Positions 1 through 9,188 of a stretch of 64,000 bases of DNA are shown here, piece by piece; position 1 is the stretch's first letter, and each line of letters opens with the position of its first letter. The stretch lies in contig NZ_QVFV01000005.1 in NCBI RefSeq assembly GCF_004212215.1, positions 28,051 to 92,050 of the forward strand, given 5' to 3'. Under the pieces are notes generated by a model. The model searched no databases. It was given only the letters and a program-made list of their open reading frames with translations, and had not been told where the DNA came from. The position numbers were made by a program, and so were the translations under genes. The stretch is from Leptolyngbya iicbica LK (GTDB lineage Bacteria; Cyanobacteriota; Cyanobacteriia; Phormidesmidales; Phormidesmidaceae).

Positions 1-108
1 TATGGAGCAGGCGTTATGGGGACTGACACCCGGCAAGCTCCGTCCAGAGCCGGGTGGACGGTCGCCCAATTGGTGGCAATGTCTGAAGCCAAGTCGTTGT
101 ATAACTAA
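1..108 (+). CDS. possible C-terminal end of a gene cut by the window edge
   Basis: Reading frame 1 is open from the first base to a TAA at 106-108 and gives about 35 residues ending in AMSEAKSLYN. The stop overlaps the stop of the convergent LysR gene by a few bases, which is a common tail-to-tail layout and the main reason to take it seriously. Frame 2 is also open across this stretch, so the choice of frame is uncertain. No family can be recognised from such a short tail. Confidence 0.35.
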   Translation, partial: YGAGVMGTDTRQAPSRAGWTVAQLVAMSEAKSLYN

Positions 109-1064
109 TCGCTGTCTGGTAGCCCGATCTGAGGAAGCGGGGTTTCGGGCGAGATCGCGGCTGGTGGAGTAAATTGAGATCGCAAAATATCCAGCAAAGC
201 ATAGACCGCTGGTGTCAGCAGGGCATCGGCTAAGACCGCAACGCCGATGGTGCGCATTAACGGTGTCGGCAGAGAATATACCTGTACCGTTGGCGGAATC
301 GGCTCTGCTGACAGTCGAGGCAAAATCGTGCCCCCTAATCCCTGGGCCACTAAGCTGACGGTGGCCGCATCCGTCTCAATTTCGTTGACCACGTTGAGCC
401 AGTAGCCGAGCCCGTTAATGTGTTCGTACACTGGGCGCATCATCACATAATCAACTGGCGGCATGATTAACGGCTGTTGTGTCAGTTCTTCCCAAGTCAG
501 AGGGGCGCTCTTGAGCTGGGTGTCTGGCGGCAACAACACAACGTATTCATCCTGCAGCAATTCCCAGGTTTGCAAGCCCTGACCGGCAGGCAGCGTCACG
601 ATACTAATATCGGCGCGACCTTCTTTGAGGGCCTGCTTGGCCTGTTGATCGTCGTCATGTTCATTCAGGTTGATGATAATGCCCGGAAATCGCTGATGCA
701 GCTGTTTGATGCTGCTGGGTAAGACGTGGGTGGCCACGCTGCGAAAGGTGGCCACTCGCACTTTGCCGTGCTCGACCCCTTTCGCGATCGCCGCCTCGCG
801 CAAAATGGCCTCAGTGCTATTTAAAATGCTGTGGGCATGGGCCAGAATGCGATCGCCCACAGGCGTCAACGTCGCCCCATGCCGCCCCCGAGAAAAAATA
901 ATGACGCCCAGCGTCTCTTCCAAAGTAGAAATGGCATGACTCACTGCCGATTGCGAAATACCTAATGCCAGGGCCGCCTCACTAAAGCTGCTCGTCTTTG
1001 CCACCGCTGCCACAATTTCGAGTTGCGTGAGCTTAACTTGGTTGTGCGGCAGCTTTTTCATCAC
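105..1064 (-). CDS. LysR-family transcriptional regulator
   Basis: 319 residues, the usual length for LysR proteins. The N-terminal winged helix-turn-helix lies at about residues 10-70 (LTQLEIVAAVAKTSSFSEAA followed by LGISQSAVSHAISTLE), and the rest matches the periplasmic-binding-like effector domain. The start is the ATG-ATG pair giving MMKKLPHNQ. LysR proteins bind DNA as tetramers and usually respond to a small metabolite. The ligand cannot be told here: the protein does not resemble RbcR, CmpR or NtcB closely enough to name. No divergent target gene lies next to its start, since the upstream gene points the same way after about 480 bases, so its target is probably elsewhere or is its own promoter. 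Confidence 0.9.
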   Translation of the reverse strand: MMKKLPHNQVKLTQLEIVAAVAKTSSFSEAALALGISQSAVSHAISTLEETLGVIIFSRGRHGATLTPVGDRILAHAHSILNSTEAILREAAIAKGVEHGKVRVATFRSVATHVLPSSIKQLHQRFPGIIINLNEHDDDQQAKQALKEGRADISIVTLPAGQGLQTWELLQDEYVVLLPPDTQLKSAPLTWEELTQQPLIMPPVDYVMMRPVYEHINGLGYWLNVVNEIETDAATVSLVAQGLGGTILPRLSAEPIPPTVQVYSLPTPLMRTIGVAVLADALLTPAVYALLDILRSQFTPPAAISPETPLPQIGLPDSD

Positions 1065-1542
1065 TCACTCGAGAAACCGTGGAACTTTAGGGATATACGG
1101 AGCAATCATTTGCCCGTCGTTGCGACCAGAAGAGTCAGGCTTCCGTTCCCTGCCCTCTACTGAGAATGTTTGAGCGCTGATAGCAACCGCTTCTGCAAGG
1201 GATGTCTGACCAAGACAGCGTCCAACAAGGTGGCAATGTCTATGCCTGTTGTCGCCCAAACAGCCAGTCGGATTAAGGATTTAAGCCAGCCAACTCAAGG
1301 TTTGAGCAGGCCAACTCAAGCGTTTTGATGCTCGGTGACGACAAGATGCTTCTCATAAAAAAACACCTTAGCCAGCTTGTATCCCTCTTTTGAGAGATTA
1401 TCTAAAGACGCCAAATCCGGTAAGTGACATGGCGGCGCTGAGAATTACAAGACCCAAGACATTGAACGATCACGTTGCTTTGGCTGAACAATCACAGAAG
1501 CTGGTTAGAGTAAGCCGCAAGTTTCCCAAAATTCAGCATATT
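1065..1542. other. gene-free stretch upstream of the LysR gene
   Basis: About 480 bases between the start of the LysR gene and the stop of the TPR-CD225 gene, both on the minus strand. It must hold the LysR promoter. The only pattern I see is an imperfect direct repeat of GCCAACTCAAG at about 1287-1320, a possible operator. Short open frames here have no ribosome site or family resemblance. Confidence 0.5.
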
Positions 1543-2706
1543 CTAGAGCGGTTTTTCAATATCCTCTGGAGGAGTCGTCATGGCTGTTTTAGCAGCCGGA
1601 TTTGGGTATTCTCCCTCAACATAGGTGTATACGCCGTAGCTGGCGAGACCAAATAGCATGACCCCCATAATGGCCCCGCTACTGAGGCAGAGTTTGCGCA
1701 CGGCTTTGGAGGCCCGTGCCGCAATGGGATAGTCGCCCCGGCGATAAGCTGGTTTGACTTGGGCGGCTAATACGAGAGCCAGCACCCCAAATGGCGGAAA
1801 CAGTAAGAGTGTGGTTGCTACGGCATCGCGCCAATGGGGAGAAGGACAGGGGGCTTTGTCATAAATGCCGTAGGTTTGATCCCATTCCGATAGAGAGGAG
1901 TCGCCAGCCTTAGCAAGGAGTCGAAATCGCCGCACCTCTGGTAGTTGTAGCTCGACCAGGCGATCGCGTAAAACATTGGGCAATTGAAAATAATTGACCG
2001 GAGTGCCCACCGGACGGTGCAAAGTCAGGGTGAGCTGAGTTCCTTGCTGTTCTGCAGCGATCGTTAACCCAGCAGGCAGTAAATCTTGAAATTGGTCTTG
2101 CAGATTCAACGAATCGACCTGAGTTTGAGTCTGCACTAATAGTTGTTGGGCTTCGCTCAACCGTAAATCATTGCATAAGGCGATTTCCCAATCTTTAACT
2201 GCACCAGCTTGATCCCCCAGTTGGTTTCTGACTTTGCCCCGGTGCAAATAGGCTTCAGCCAATAGCGGATTTTGAGCGATAGCCACGTTAAAGTCTTCTA
2301 AGGCAGCTTGGTATTGGCCTTTCTGGGCCATGACCAGGCCCCGGTTGTAGCGCACAGTGCCATCGCTGGGATTTAACTTTAATGAGGTGGCCCAGTCGGT
2401 CAGCGCCCCGGTTTCGTCACCGAGTTGATAGCGTACTAAGCCGCGATGGCCGTATGCGGTAGCTTGGTTGGGGGCAATCGCGATCGCCTGATCAAAATCA
2501 GTCAGCGCCTCGGCATAGCGCTCTTGCTGTAGGTAAAGCAACCCGCGCCGTACAAAAATCTGGGTTGGCTGCGGATGATAACTAAGAGCTGCCGTCAGCG
2601 ATTGGACCGCCGCCGGATAGTTGCCTTTTTGGGCAAAGTTTAGGCCCCGTCGCAGCAGATATCGTCCCTGTTGCTGTTGTGCCCAAGAATGCAAGAATCG
2701 TGACAT
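1543..2706 (-). CDS. TPR protein with C-terminal CD225/dispanin-like membrane domain
   Basis: 387 residues. Residues about 15-195 hold four to five tetratricopeptide repeats (for example YAEALTDFDQAIAIAPNQA). Residues about 205-290 form a small domain seen in other cyanobacterial TPR and J-domain proteins. The C-terminus (about 292-365) has two hydrophobic segments split by a basic loop, LLLFPPFGVLALVLAAQV then YRRGDYPIAARASKAVRK, which matches the CD225/dispanin pattern of the IFITM superfamily. The TPR part probably faces the cytoplasm and recruits a partner to the membrane. The domain assignment comes from reading the sequence, and the function is unknown. It stands alone, with LysR downstream and a divergent secreted protein upstream. 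Confidence 0.8.
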   Translation of the reverse strand: MSRFLHSWAQQQQGRYLLRRGLNFAQKGNYPAAVQSLTAALSYHPQPTQIFVRRGLLYLQQERYAEALTDFDQAIAIAPNQATAYGHRGLVRYQLGDETGALTDWATSLKLNPSDGTVRYNRGLVMAQKGQYQAALEDFNVAIAQNPLLAEAYLHRGKVRNQLGDQAGAVKDWEIALCNDLRLSEAQQLLVQTQTQVDSLNLQDQFQDLLPAGLTIAAEQQGTQLTLTLHRPVGTPVNYFQLPNVLRDRLVELQLPEVRRFRLLAKAGDSSLSEWDQTYGIYDKAPCPSPHWRDAVATTLLLFPPFGVLALVLAAQVKPAYRRGDYPIAARASKAVRKLCLSSGAIMGVMLFGLASYGVYTYVEGEYPNPAAKTAMTTPPEDIEKPL

Positions 2707-2906
2707 GATTTTCGGCCTCGCTGGACAGTTCCATAATGCCCACTTCCCAACGTGACAAACTTATTCCGTAACGACAACGACAACTTGTAATTGTATTAAG
2801 CGGCGCTCTATCACAGAGCACTAACTCGACATTGCGGTTGCTGAGGCGATCGCCGCTACGAGAGAATACTTTCAACTAAATCAATGGGTTGTGTGAGGGT
2901 AACGAG

Positions 2907-3506
2907 ATGAACCGATTGATGCCAGCGACCATCATCCTCAGTTGGGGGATAAGCATTGCGATATCGTTATTCTCGCCGCCTGCATTTGCGCGCTCGTGCC
3001 GGGCAACCCCGCCAGCGATCGCGAGCCCCGACCTACAGACCTTCAGCGTCGATGCGTTGGGGGTGACCCTAGAGATTCCCCGCAATTACCGCTCGATGTT
3101 GCGGAGCAGTGGTCACATTACGTTTCACGACCCCCATAGTTTTAGCTTTATTCAGTGTTTAGCCCGCACAGGGGAATATGGGGCCGTTCCTCCGTATGTC
3201 GCTTTAGAAGTGCATCCGGCGATCGACCCTACCCAGTCCTTGGTGGATTTGCTGCGCGAACGGCGGCCCTGGTTAGATTATTACAATCCCGAGTATGTGG
3301 CTTCTACGTTCGCTGGGCAGCCCGCCGTGCGTTATGTCTACTTCAATGAAATCTATCGACTAGAAATCGCAAACCTGACCTTTCTCAGCCAGGATGGCCG
3401 CACCTTATTGACCCTGACAGGACCCACCGATCATCCCATCATGGTGAATGTGCTGAATGCGCCCGCTACGAATTTGTCAGACTTACAGCTTCCACAGCAA
3501 CGGTGA
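2907..3506 (+). CDS. secreted protein of unknown function
   Basis: 199 residues from the ATG at 2907, which follows a GAGGGTAACGAG ribosome-site-like stretch; an upstream TTG at 2889 is less likely. Residues 1 to about 28 form a signal peptide (MNRLMPATIILSWGISIAIS, then FSPPAFARS). The mature part starts with a Cys-containing segment and resembles small beta-rich periplasmic proteins. I recognise no family. It is transcribed away from the TPR-CD225 gene with about 200 bases between the two starts. Confidence 0.75.
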   Translation: MNRLMPATIILSWGISIAISLFSPPAFARSCRATPPAIASPDLQTFSVDALGVTLEIPRNYRSMLRSSGHITFHDPHSFSFIQCLARTGEYGAVPPYVALEVHPAIDPTQSLVDLLRERRPWLDYYNPEYVASTFAGQPAVRYVYFNEIYRLEIANLTFLSQDGRTLLTLTGPTDHPIMVNVLNAPATNLSDLQLPQQR

Positions 3507-3580
3507 TGTTCTAAACCGTAGCAGTCTGTCAGCTGACCGAGTTGCCCCAATCAACCTGATGCCTGGCCTCAGCTATGCAG

Positions 3581-4672
3581 CTAGTGTCCGGCGTTAAAAG
3601 CATCGGTCAGATAAGCTGCTGCCGCCTCAACCGCCGCGATCGCATTTTCGTACATCATGCGAGTGGGGCCCAAAATGCTCACACTGCCGATGGGCAAGGT
3701 GTTTTGGCAATAAGTTGAAGAGACCAATGCACAGCCCTGCATCGGTTCGAGCGGATTTTCCGAGCCGATGAGGACGCGCACCCGACGACCAGAGTTATCT
3801 TCCGCATCCGTCTCAAAGACTAAGGGCCAGATCTGGGCCTGTTCTTCTTCTAACAGCTGGACGATCGCTTGCACCTGTTGCGCTTCCGAAAATTCTGGCT
3901 GCCGCAGTACTTCCCCGAGCCCACTCATGACGAATTGGGTGCTTTCCATCGCTTTTTGATTGCGTTGGGCCAGCAAAGCCATGGCCTCGGTCAGAGTGTC
4001 GGCATATCGCTGAAACTCGCGGTTGAGCTGACCCCAGTCTAACTCCGCAATCTTATGGAGCGGACATCCGACTAGATGCGCGGTGAGAAAATTTGAGAGA
4101 ATCCTTGATTCCCGCTCTAGTGCTTCAACCTGGGCGGATGTGTCAACCTGATCGCCCGGTAGCTGAATCACCATTGACTGAGTTTCGAGCGAATCTAGCA
4201 CCACCGACATTAATAATTGAGTCGGCCCCAGCAGCACAATTTGGACATGACGAATTCTGGCATTTTGCTTGGTGGGCACGGTAATGAGGGTCAGATAGCC
4301 GCTGACCGTTGACAAAATCTGTGCGGCTCCTCTCAGCAGCGCCTCTAAGCTCCAGCCATCCCACTTGAGCGTTGCTGAGAGCTGGGTATCAATGGTTTGG
4401 GCAACTCCCTCGGCGGGATGAATCAGATTGTCAACATACAGTCGATAGCCAAAGTCTGAGGGTACTCGCCCAGCCGAAGTGTGGGGTTGGAATAGCAGCC
4501 CGGCTTTTTCCAACATGCTCATTGCCTGCCGTACCGTAGCGGGGCTCACTTTCAGGCCATACTCTTGAACCAGCGCTTTAGAGCCGACGGGCTCTGCCGT
4601 CGAGACATACTGACGCACAGTCGCCCAGAGTACCTGCTGCTGACGCGTGTTTAAGATGACAGGGTCTAGCAT
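3581..4672 (-). CDS. hrcA: heat-inducible transcription repressor HrcA
   Basis: 363 residues, slightly longer than the usual 340-350. The N-terminal winged-helix domain is typical (LNTRQQQVLWATVRQYV, EPVGSKALV, SPATVRQAMSMLEKAG, then TSAGRVPSDFGYRLYVD). A GAF-like ligand/dimerisation domain and the inserted segment follow. HrcA binds CIRCE inverted repeats and represses groESL-type chaperone operons until heat titrates GroEL. No CIRCE element (TTAGCACTC-N9-GAGTGCTAA) is visible next to this gene and no chaperone gene is in the window, so its targets lie elsewhere. Confidence 0.96.
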   Translation of the reverse strand: MLDPVILNTRQQQVLWATVRQYVSTAEPVGSKALVQEYGLKVSPATVRQAMSMLEKAGLLFQPHTSAGRVPSDFGYRLYVDNLIHPAEGVAQTIDTQLSATLKWDGWSLEALLRGAAQILSTVSGYLTLITVPTKQNARIRHVQIVLLGPTQLLMSVVLDSLETQSMVIQLPGDQVDTSAQVEALERESRILSNFLTAHLVGCPLHKIAELDWGQLNREFQRYADTLTEAMALLAQRNQKAMESTQFVMSGLGEVLRQPEFSEAQQVQAIVQLLEEEQAQIWPLVFETDAEDNSGRRVRVLIGSENPLEPMQGCALVSSTYCQNTLPIGSVSILGPTRMMYENAIAAVEAAAAYLTDAFNAGH

Positions 4673-4810
4673 GCAATGATTAGGTTGCTTTCAAAGAATT
4701 TAAAGATTGCATTCAACCTTAGCAGATTGATTCGCCGTTGGGGGCAACAGCAGTAACCGCACAGTCATGATTGGGGCTGAGTGCTTCACATTTTTGACTA
4801 GGAACGGCAA

Positions 4811-6211
4811 CTACTCCGGCAAGTTGCGCGGCGGCAGACCATCGCCCTTATAAAACTTTTGCTCTAACTTGCCGAGCCACAGCCAGAGGGCTCCGGCTGC
4901 AATGGGCAGCGCGGTGAGCGATATTCCCAAGGTGAGGGAGAAGGTTCCTTGTAGGGCAATGCTCAAAGGAAGGGCAGACCAGATGAGCGCACTAAAGATG
5001 AGGGCGGCTTGACGCAGTTTCTGGATGTTGGCCAGCGCGGGACGACAGCTACCGCAATGTTGAGTGTGAGAATGGTAGCGATCGAGCAGGTCTAGTTTTG
5101 ACCACTCCGCCGGGAGCGCTTGCCTGGGAAATGGATCAGCGCTAAAGTCGCGGATCCACTGGCGAAAGACCATTACATAGCGATCGGCTGGAGTTGGCAA
5201 ATAACAGGCTTGAGCGTAAGACTTATTCCCAGCTTTCTCCAACATTCGTTCTTGAATGTGCAAAAAGATTTGGTCATCTTCTAGCACGCGATTGTTGCCG
5301 ATGTGGCTGTACCAACGCGGCGTCAGTTTGATGAAGAAGCTGGGTAATTTGGACGAAAACTTGAAGGGGAATCGAGCAAACAGACGACACTCGCCTTTAC
5401 GTGTCGGCACGGCATAGACAACTGTCAGCGTGCGCCCAAATTGCTTTGAAGTCAGGTCGTGATACATCAGCGAAGGCGCCACAAAGGTGGTGTGTTGCGT
5501 TCCCAACTTGCCTTTCCGCGGCCCCTCCGGCCAAATGCCGGTGAATCCTTGCTTGCCCGCGGTCAAAACCTCCATTTCCATGGGCGCGGCGTTCTCCCGT
5601 TTGCCGACCGTTTTGTGATGGGTATAGGGGATATGGCTGGCGTCCAAGACGTTTTCGAGCAGGGTCAGGGCGTCATAGGGCAAATCGCGAAAGGTGTTGA
5701 GCAATACCCAACCATCGGGATCTTCCTCAAGGGGATCAATGCCAGGCACTGCGACCTTTTCGGCGTTTTCAGCTTTGCCCGGATATACGAAGAGCAACCC
5801 CTGATGCGTTGTCGTTGGCAAGGACTTGGCACAAGCCCGATTAGAGCGTTGGGCCTCAAGCTCGGGGGCCGCTTGGGGAATGTGTTCGCAGGTGCCATTT
5901 CCAGCAAAGGCCCAGCCATGATAAGGACATTCCAGTAAGCCAGCTTCATTCACTCGTCCCTCAGACAAAGGGGCCAAGCGATGGGGACATTGGTCGACGA
6001 AGACGCGCCAATTATCAGCGTTGGGATCCCACCAGATGACCAGGTCTTGCTCTAGCAGGGTGAAGCGAGTCGGACGGGTTTTGTCCAGATCTTCGACATA
6101 GTGGACGGGATACCAAGCTTCGGCCCAGTCAAAGTGCTCTGCGTCTGGCCCGCCAGCCGGTAGGGTCGTAGGAATCTGGTCGGGCTTAGCTGCGTCTTGG
6201 GTAACCGTCAT
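4811..6211 (-). CDS. Rieske non-heme iron oxygenase of the pheophorbide a oxygenase (PaO/Tic55/PTC52) type
   Basis: 466 residues. The Rieske [2Fe-2S] ligands are C75-x-H77 (CPHR) and C95-x2-H98 (CPYH). The mononuclear iron site follows at about D190, H193 and H198 (NVLDASHIPYTHH). A CxxC motif (HCGSC) lies near residue 385, and a hydrophobic C-terminal pair of segments (ALIFSALIWSALPLSIALQ, then LTALPIAAGALWLWL) anchors it to the membrane. This order is the plant PaO/LLS1/PTC52 architecture. Plant relatives oxygenate chlorophyll intermediates. The cyanobacterial substrate cannot be told from sequence. It stands alone between hrcA and a pentapeptide-repeat gene. Confidence 0.9.
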   Translation of the reverse strand: MTVTQDAAKPDQIPTTLPAGGPDAEHFDWAEAWYPVHYVEDLDKTRPTRFTLLEQDLVIWWDPNADNWRVFVDQCPHRLAPLSEGRVNEAGLLECPYHGWAFAGNGTCEHIPQAAPELEAQRSNRACAKSLPTTTHQGLLFVYPGKAENAEKVAVPGIDPLEEDPDGWVLLNTFRDLPYDALTLLENVLDASHIPYTHHKTVGKRENAAPMEMEVLTAGKQGFTGIWPEGPRKGKLGTQHTTFVAPSLMYHDLTSKQFGRTLTVVYAVPTRKGECRLFARFPFKFSSKLPSFFIKLTPRWYSHIGNNRVLEDDQIFLHIQERMLEKAGNKSYAQACYLPTPADRYVMVFRQWIRDFSADPFPRQALPAEWSKLDLLDRYHSHTQHCGSCRPALANIQKLRQAALIFSALIWSALPLSIALQGTFSLTLGISLTALPIAAGALWLWLGKLEQKFYKGDGLPPRNLPE

Positions 6212-6305
6212 AGTTTTGAGAAATCACAGTGGTGCTTTTTCTATTGTGTTACATATCTTCACTGACTGACAGCTCAATTGTCCTTGGCAGATGTTGCCAG
6301 TTGGA

Positions 6306-7217
6306 TCAGTCCCAGTGATGTTGACGAGCCTCATTGACCATCCATTGTGCTTCTTCGAGAGAGATGCGGTAACGAGTGCTCAATAGCTGGGGGATTCGAT
6401 CACAGGCTCGGTTGGGATTGAGATCGGGCTGCTGACCATAGGACGGCAAAGCCACATGACACAACAGCGGTGAAGGTTGAGTTTCTAGCTGGAACGGTTC
6501 CAGATTGAGTACATCGCGCAAATTGGTGAAAAATAGCAACGCATTGCTGAGATTGGTGTCGCTAAAATTGGCTCGGCTGAGCAGCGTGCAGTTGAGATCA
6601 GCCTCGCTGAGATTGGCCTGTCGAAAGTCCGCGCCGCTCAGGTTGGCATAGCGACAGTCTGCACCACTCAGATTGGCGTAGCGCAATGAGGCATCGCTCA
6701 GATTGGTGCCGTTGAGATTGGCACTAATCAGGTCGGCCCCATTCAGGTTGGCCCGGCTGAGATTGGCTCCACAAAGGTCAGCGCCATTGAGGTCGGCCCC
6801 ATTCAGGTTGGCACCACTCAGATCCGCGCCGCAGAGATCGGCCCCATTTAGATTCGCACCACTCAGATTCGCGCCGCAGAGATCGGCTCCACTTAGATTC
6901 GCACCACAGAAGTCCGCTTCGCTCAGGTTGACGATCGCATCGTTTTCCGCCGCCAAACGGTACTTAAACAGCAGGGAAAGTCCACCAATGACTGCCGCGA
7001 TCGCCCCGATATGGCTGACTGGTGTGGTGTGATAGGGCTGTATCGGGGTGACGGTTTCGTGCTCAGTGGGACGAGCCGACTCGCTGGGTAATTTGCGCTC
7101 GGGGAGCTGCCACAGCGACCACATTACGACCATGGCAACTGGTGTGGCGATCGCTCCCACAATCCAAGTTATATATGGTTTTGGCTGAGATTGCGGCTGC
7201 TTGAATCTTTTCCACAT
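6306..7217 (-). CDS. membrane-anchored pentapeptide-repeat protein
   Basis: 303 residues. There are two hydrophobic segments, about residues 18-36 (ITWIVGAIATPVAMVVMWSL) and 72-90 (IGAIAAVIGGLSLLF). From about 95 to 225 there is a long run of A(D/N)L-x-x pentapeptides (SGADLCGANLSGANLNGADL), which fold into a right-handed quadrilateral beta helix. The C-terminal 70 residues are not repetitive and contain an EEAQWMVNEARQ helix. Such proteins are very common in cyanobacteria and most have no assigned role. The DNA is repetitive as a result, so long open frames on the other strand are artefacts. Confidence 0.9.
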   Translation of the reverse strand: MWKRFKQPQSQPKPYITWIVGAIATPVAMVVMWSLWQLPERKLPSESARPTEHETVTPIQPYHTTPVSHIGAIAAVIGGLSLLFKYRLAAENDAIVNLSEADFCGANLSGADLCGANLSGANLNGADLCGADLSGANLNGADLNGADLCGANLSRANLNGADLISANLNGTNLSDASLRYANLSGADCRYANLSGADFRQANLSEADLNCTLLSRANFSDTNLSNALLFFTNLRDVLNLEPFQLETQPSPLLCHVALPSYGQQPDLNPNRACDRIPQLLSTRYRISLEEAQWMVNEARQHHWD

Positions 7218-7449
7218 GCCTGAGCCCCGGTCAGTACGAGCTCATTATTGCTTCCCTCAATTGACGCCTCACGAATACTTAATGCCTGCTTAAACACTAA
7301 CGGCATGGACTTTATAGTCCGCAATGATGCCGTTTCAGTGTGCCCCTAAAAGGTTGGCCCAGCATTCGCGGCGAGCCATTGAGTTCCCCTAAAATCCAGG
7401 TGGCAACTATTTCAACTCTAAGGAGAACCACCGTCAGGCAAAGCTTCGC

Positions 7450-7977
7450 TTAAGCGTCTTCGGAGGCTTCTGCCTCAAGGCTGGGACTGCTGCTGGTGGG
7501 AGCTACTGACTCGGTGGTCGAGGGGGAATCGGGGACGGCGGTTGAACTAGGGGCCGGAGGTGGCTCGGGAGCGGGTGATTTGGCCTGATGGGTTTCAGCC
7601 TTGGGTTTCTGTGGCTTGGGAGCGGGCGGCTCAGCATCAATTCCGAGTTGCTTTTTCGCTTGGTATAGTAGCGTCCCTGCCCCGGTGCCCACTGCCGACA
7701 GCGCCGACTGGCCGATTTCTGTTGCCGACTTAGACTCAGCCTCGCTGCTGGTCTGTAGCCCTTCATACCAGTTGCGAGCAGACTGACCTAACGAGATGGA
7801 ATTTTGCCAAAACCATTCGCCGCCGACAAAGACAAGACAAATCACTAACCAGAGCAAAACCCCAGTTTCACGCAGGATGGCCCAGGTCAAGGTGATGGCC
7901 TTTTTGTAAGTTGCTCCAGTATCGGCAGCAAAGATAAGTTCACTCACTTTGCCGGCTTGGCTTTTGATCTTTTCCAC
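7450..7977 (-). CDS. hypothetical membrane protein with Pro/Ala-rich tail
   Basis: 175 residues. One hydrophobic segment at about residues 36-52 (GVLLWLVICLVFVGGEWFW) is followed by a soluble region with SALSAVGTGAGTLLYQAKKQLG and then a low-complexity tail of about 60 residues rich in Pro, Ala, Ser and Glu. I recognise no family. The reading frame has typical codon use and is the only long frame here that gives a sensible membrane topology. It is followed on the same strand by the pentapeptide-repeat gene after about 230 bases. Confidence 0.65.
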   Translation of the reverse strand: MEKIKSQAGKVSELIFAADTGATYKKAITLTWAILRETGVLLWLVICLVFVGGEWFWQNSISLGQSARNWYEGLQTSSEAESKSATEIGQSALSAVGTGAGTLLYQAKKQLGIDAEPPAPKPQKPKAETHQAKSPAPEPPPAPSSTAVPDSPSTTESVAPTSSSPSLEAEASEDA

Positions 7978-8053
7978 GGTTTTGCCCTCTCAATACAGGA
8001 TTCAGCTTGGCAATGGCAAGGTCGCGACCGATCGCGTTGTCGGCCATCAGGCA

Positions 8054-9019
8054 CTAGCCTTCGCCCCACACCTTGCTCAAGACGGTATCAACGGCGATGT
8101 CTGCCACCTGGTTAGTGGTTGATGTAATCCCCAAAAAGCGCTGCTCGGTGTCGTCCACCGGGGGCAGACGATCGGCTGGGGTGTTGCCACCAAATAACAC
8201 CAGGGTAAAGACACTCAGCGCGACGCCCAACTCTGATACGTAGCTGTCGGTCGCGAGTAGCAGGTTAGCGCCCGCCACCAAAGCCGCAATTTGCCCTAAA
8301 TTATCAGGCCGCATGATTTTCAAACTGGGCACCCCTTGGACGATCGCTTTAACGGCATCCGCGGTTTCTGGCTGCTGCAATAAGACTAGAGGGAGTCCCG
8401 GTTGGCGGCGTTGGAAATCTTGAGCGATCGCCGTCCAATTTTCCACCGGGTAAATATCCTGGTTATGACTATCGGTCGGGCCAGGGTACATCAGCACGTA
8501 GCCTTGATCGCCGATTTCCTGGGTTTGGAGTTGCCCTTCTACCCAGCCAATATCACCCTGGGGCACGTTGATGACGGTCTCTGGACAAGGCTCGACGAGG
8601 TCCAGTGGCCCAAGCAAATCGTGATAGCGAAAAGCGGCATACTGCTGTGGCTTGTCGGGCACTGTCGCCGTCAAAAATAAGTTGTTAGCTGAGCCTTGAT
8701 AACCGATACGAGTGGGAATGCCGCTCAACCACAACAGCAACGCGGTGGCCCAGTCTTGGGTCGCCGTCAGCACGACCTCGTATTCGCGATCGCGCACGAT
8801 TCCCAACAGGTTGGCCCAGTCAGCCGGACTGTTATTTTTGCCAAATGGATAAGGAATGGTGGACTTTACCACCTTGGAAACTCGATAGGCCGCTGCTGCC
8901 GTCGGCTCTACCACTACAGAAATCTCGGCCTTGGGGAAGGCTTGTTTGAGCTGCTCAAGCGTCGGAAAAAAAAGAAGCTGTTCGCTGATTCCACCCGGAA
9001 CGAGAGCCAGTACTTGCAT
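8054..9019 (-). CDS. glycosyltransferase family 9-like protein (heptosyltransferase type)
   Basis: 321 residues, a normal length for GT9. The start MQVLALVPGGISEQLLFFPTL matches the GT9 N-terminus (I-x-G-x-G-D-x2-x-x-P-x-L variant). TRIGYQGS and the C-terminal nucleotide-binding lobe, including LGQIAALVAGANLLLATDSY, are also typical. GT9 enzymes transfer heptose or related sugars in lipopolysaccharide and other envelope glycans. The usual D-x-G-x-x-H motif is degenerate (ATDSYVSELG), so the donor is unclear. It is divergent from ispD, and about 170 bases are shared as promoter region. Confidence 0.8.
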   Translation of the reverse strand: MQVLALVPGGISEQLLFFPTLEQLKQAFPKAEISVVVEPTAAAAYRVSKVVKSTIPYPFGKNNSPADWANLLGIVRDREYEVVLTATQDWATALLLWLSGIPTRIGYQGSANNLFLTATVPDKPQQYAAFRYHDLLGPLDLVEPCPETVINVPQGDIGWVEGQLQTQEIGDQGYVLMYPGPTDSHNQDIYPVENWTAIAQDFQRRQPGLPLVLLQQPETADAVKAIVQGVPSLKIMRPDNLGQIAALVAGANLLLATDSYVSELGVALSVFTLVLFGGNTPADRLPPVDDTEQRFLGITSTTNQVADIAVDTVLSKVWGEG

Positions 9020-9188
9020 AGCTGTCCATCTTGCTTATCCGTTCCACATTCTAGAGGAACGTGGCCAGTAAGAATGCGTTGTTCCCGACAAAACTACCAA
9101 TAATTAATGGTGAGATTTGCTTATCAGTCTGGCAGCTGCGGGTTTCAGGGTAGGGTGGGGAGAGAATTCTGCGAAAGGAGTGTCGGTC

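Noticed and set aside
477..939. Plus-strand open frames opposite the LysR gene
   Set aside because: They lie wholly within the LysR coding sequence, have no ribosome sites and show no family resemblance.
3581..4810. A CIRCE element near hrcA
   Set aside because: I looked for TTAGCACTC-N9-GAGTGCTAA around the gene and did not find it. A lone GAGTGCTT near 4780 is not enough.
6703..7032. A repetitive plus-strand frame rich in Leu, Arg, Ala and Pro
   Set aside because: It is the complement of the pentapeptide repeats, whose periodic DNA leaves other frames open.
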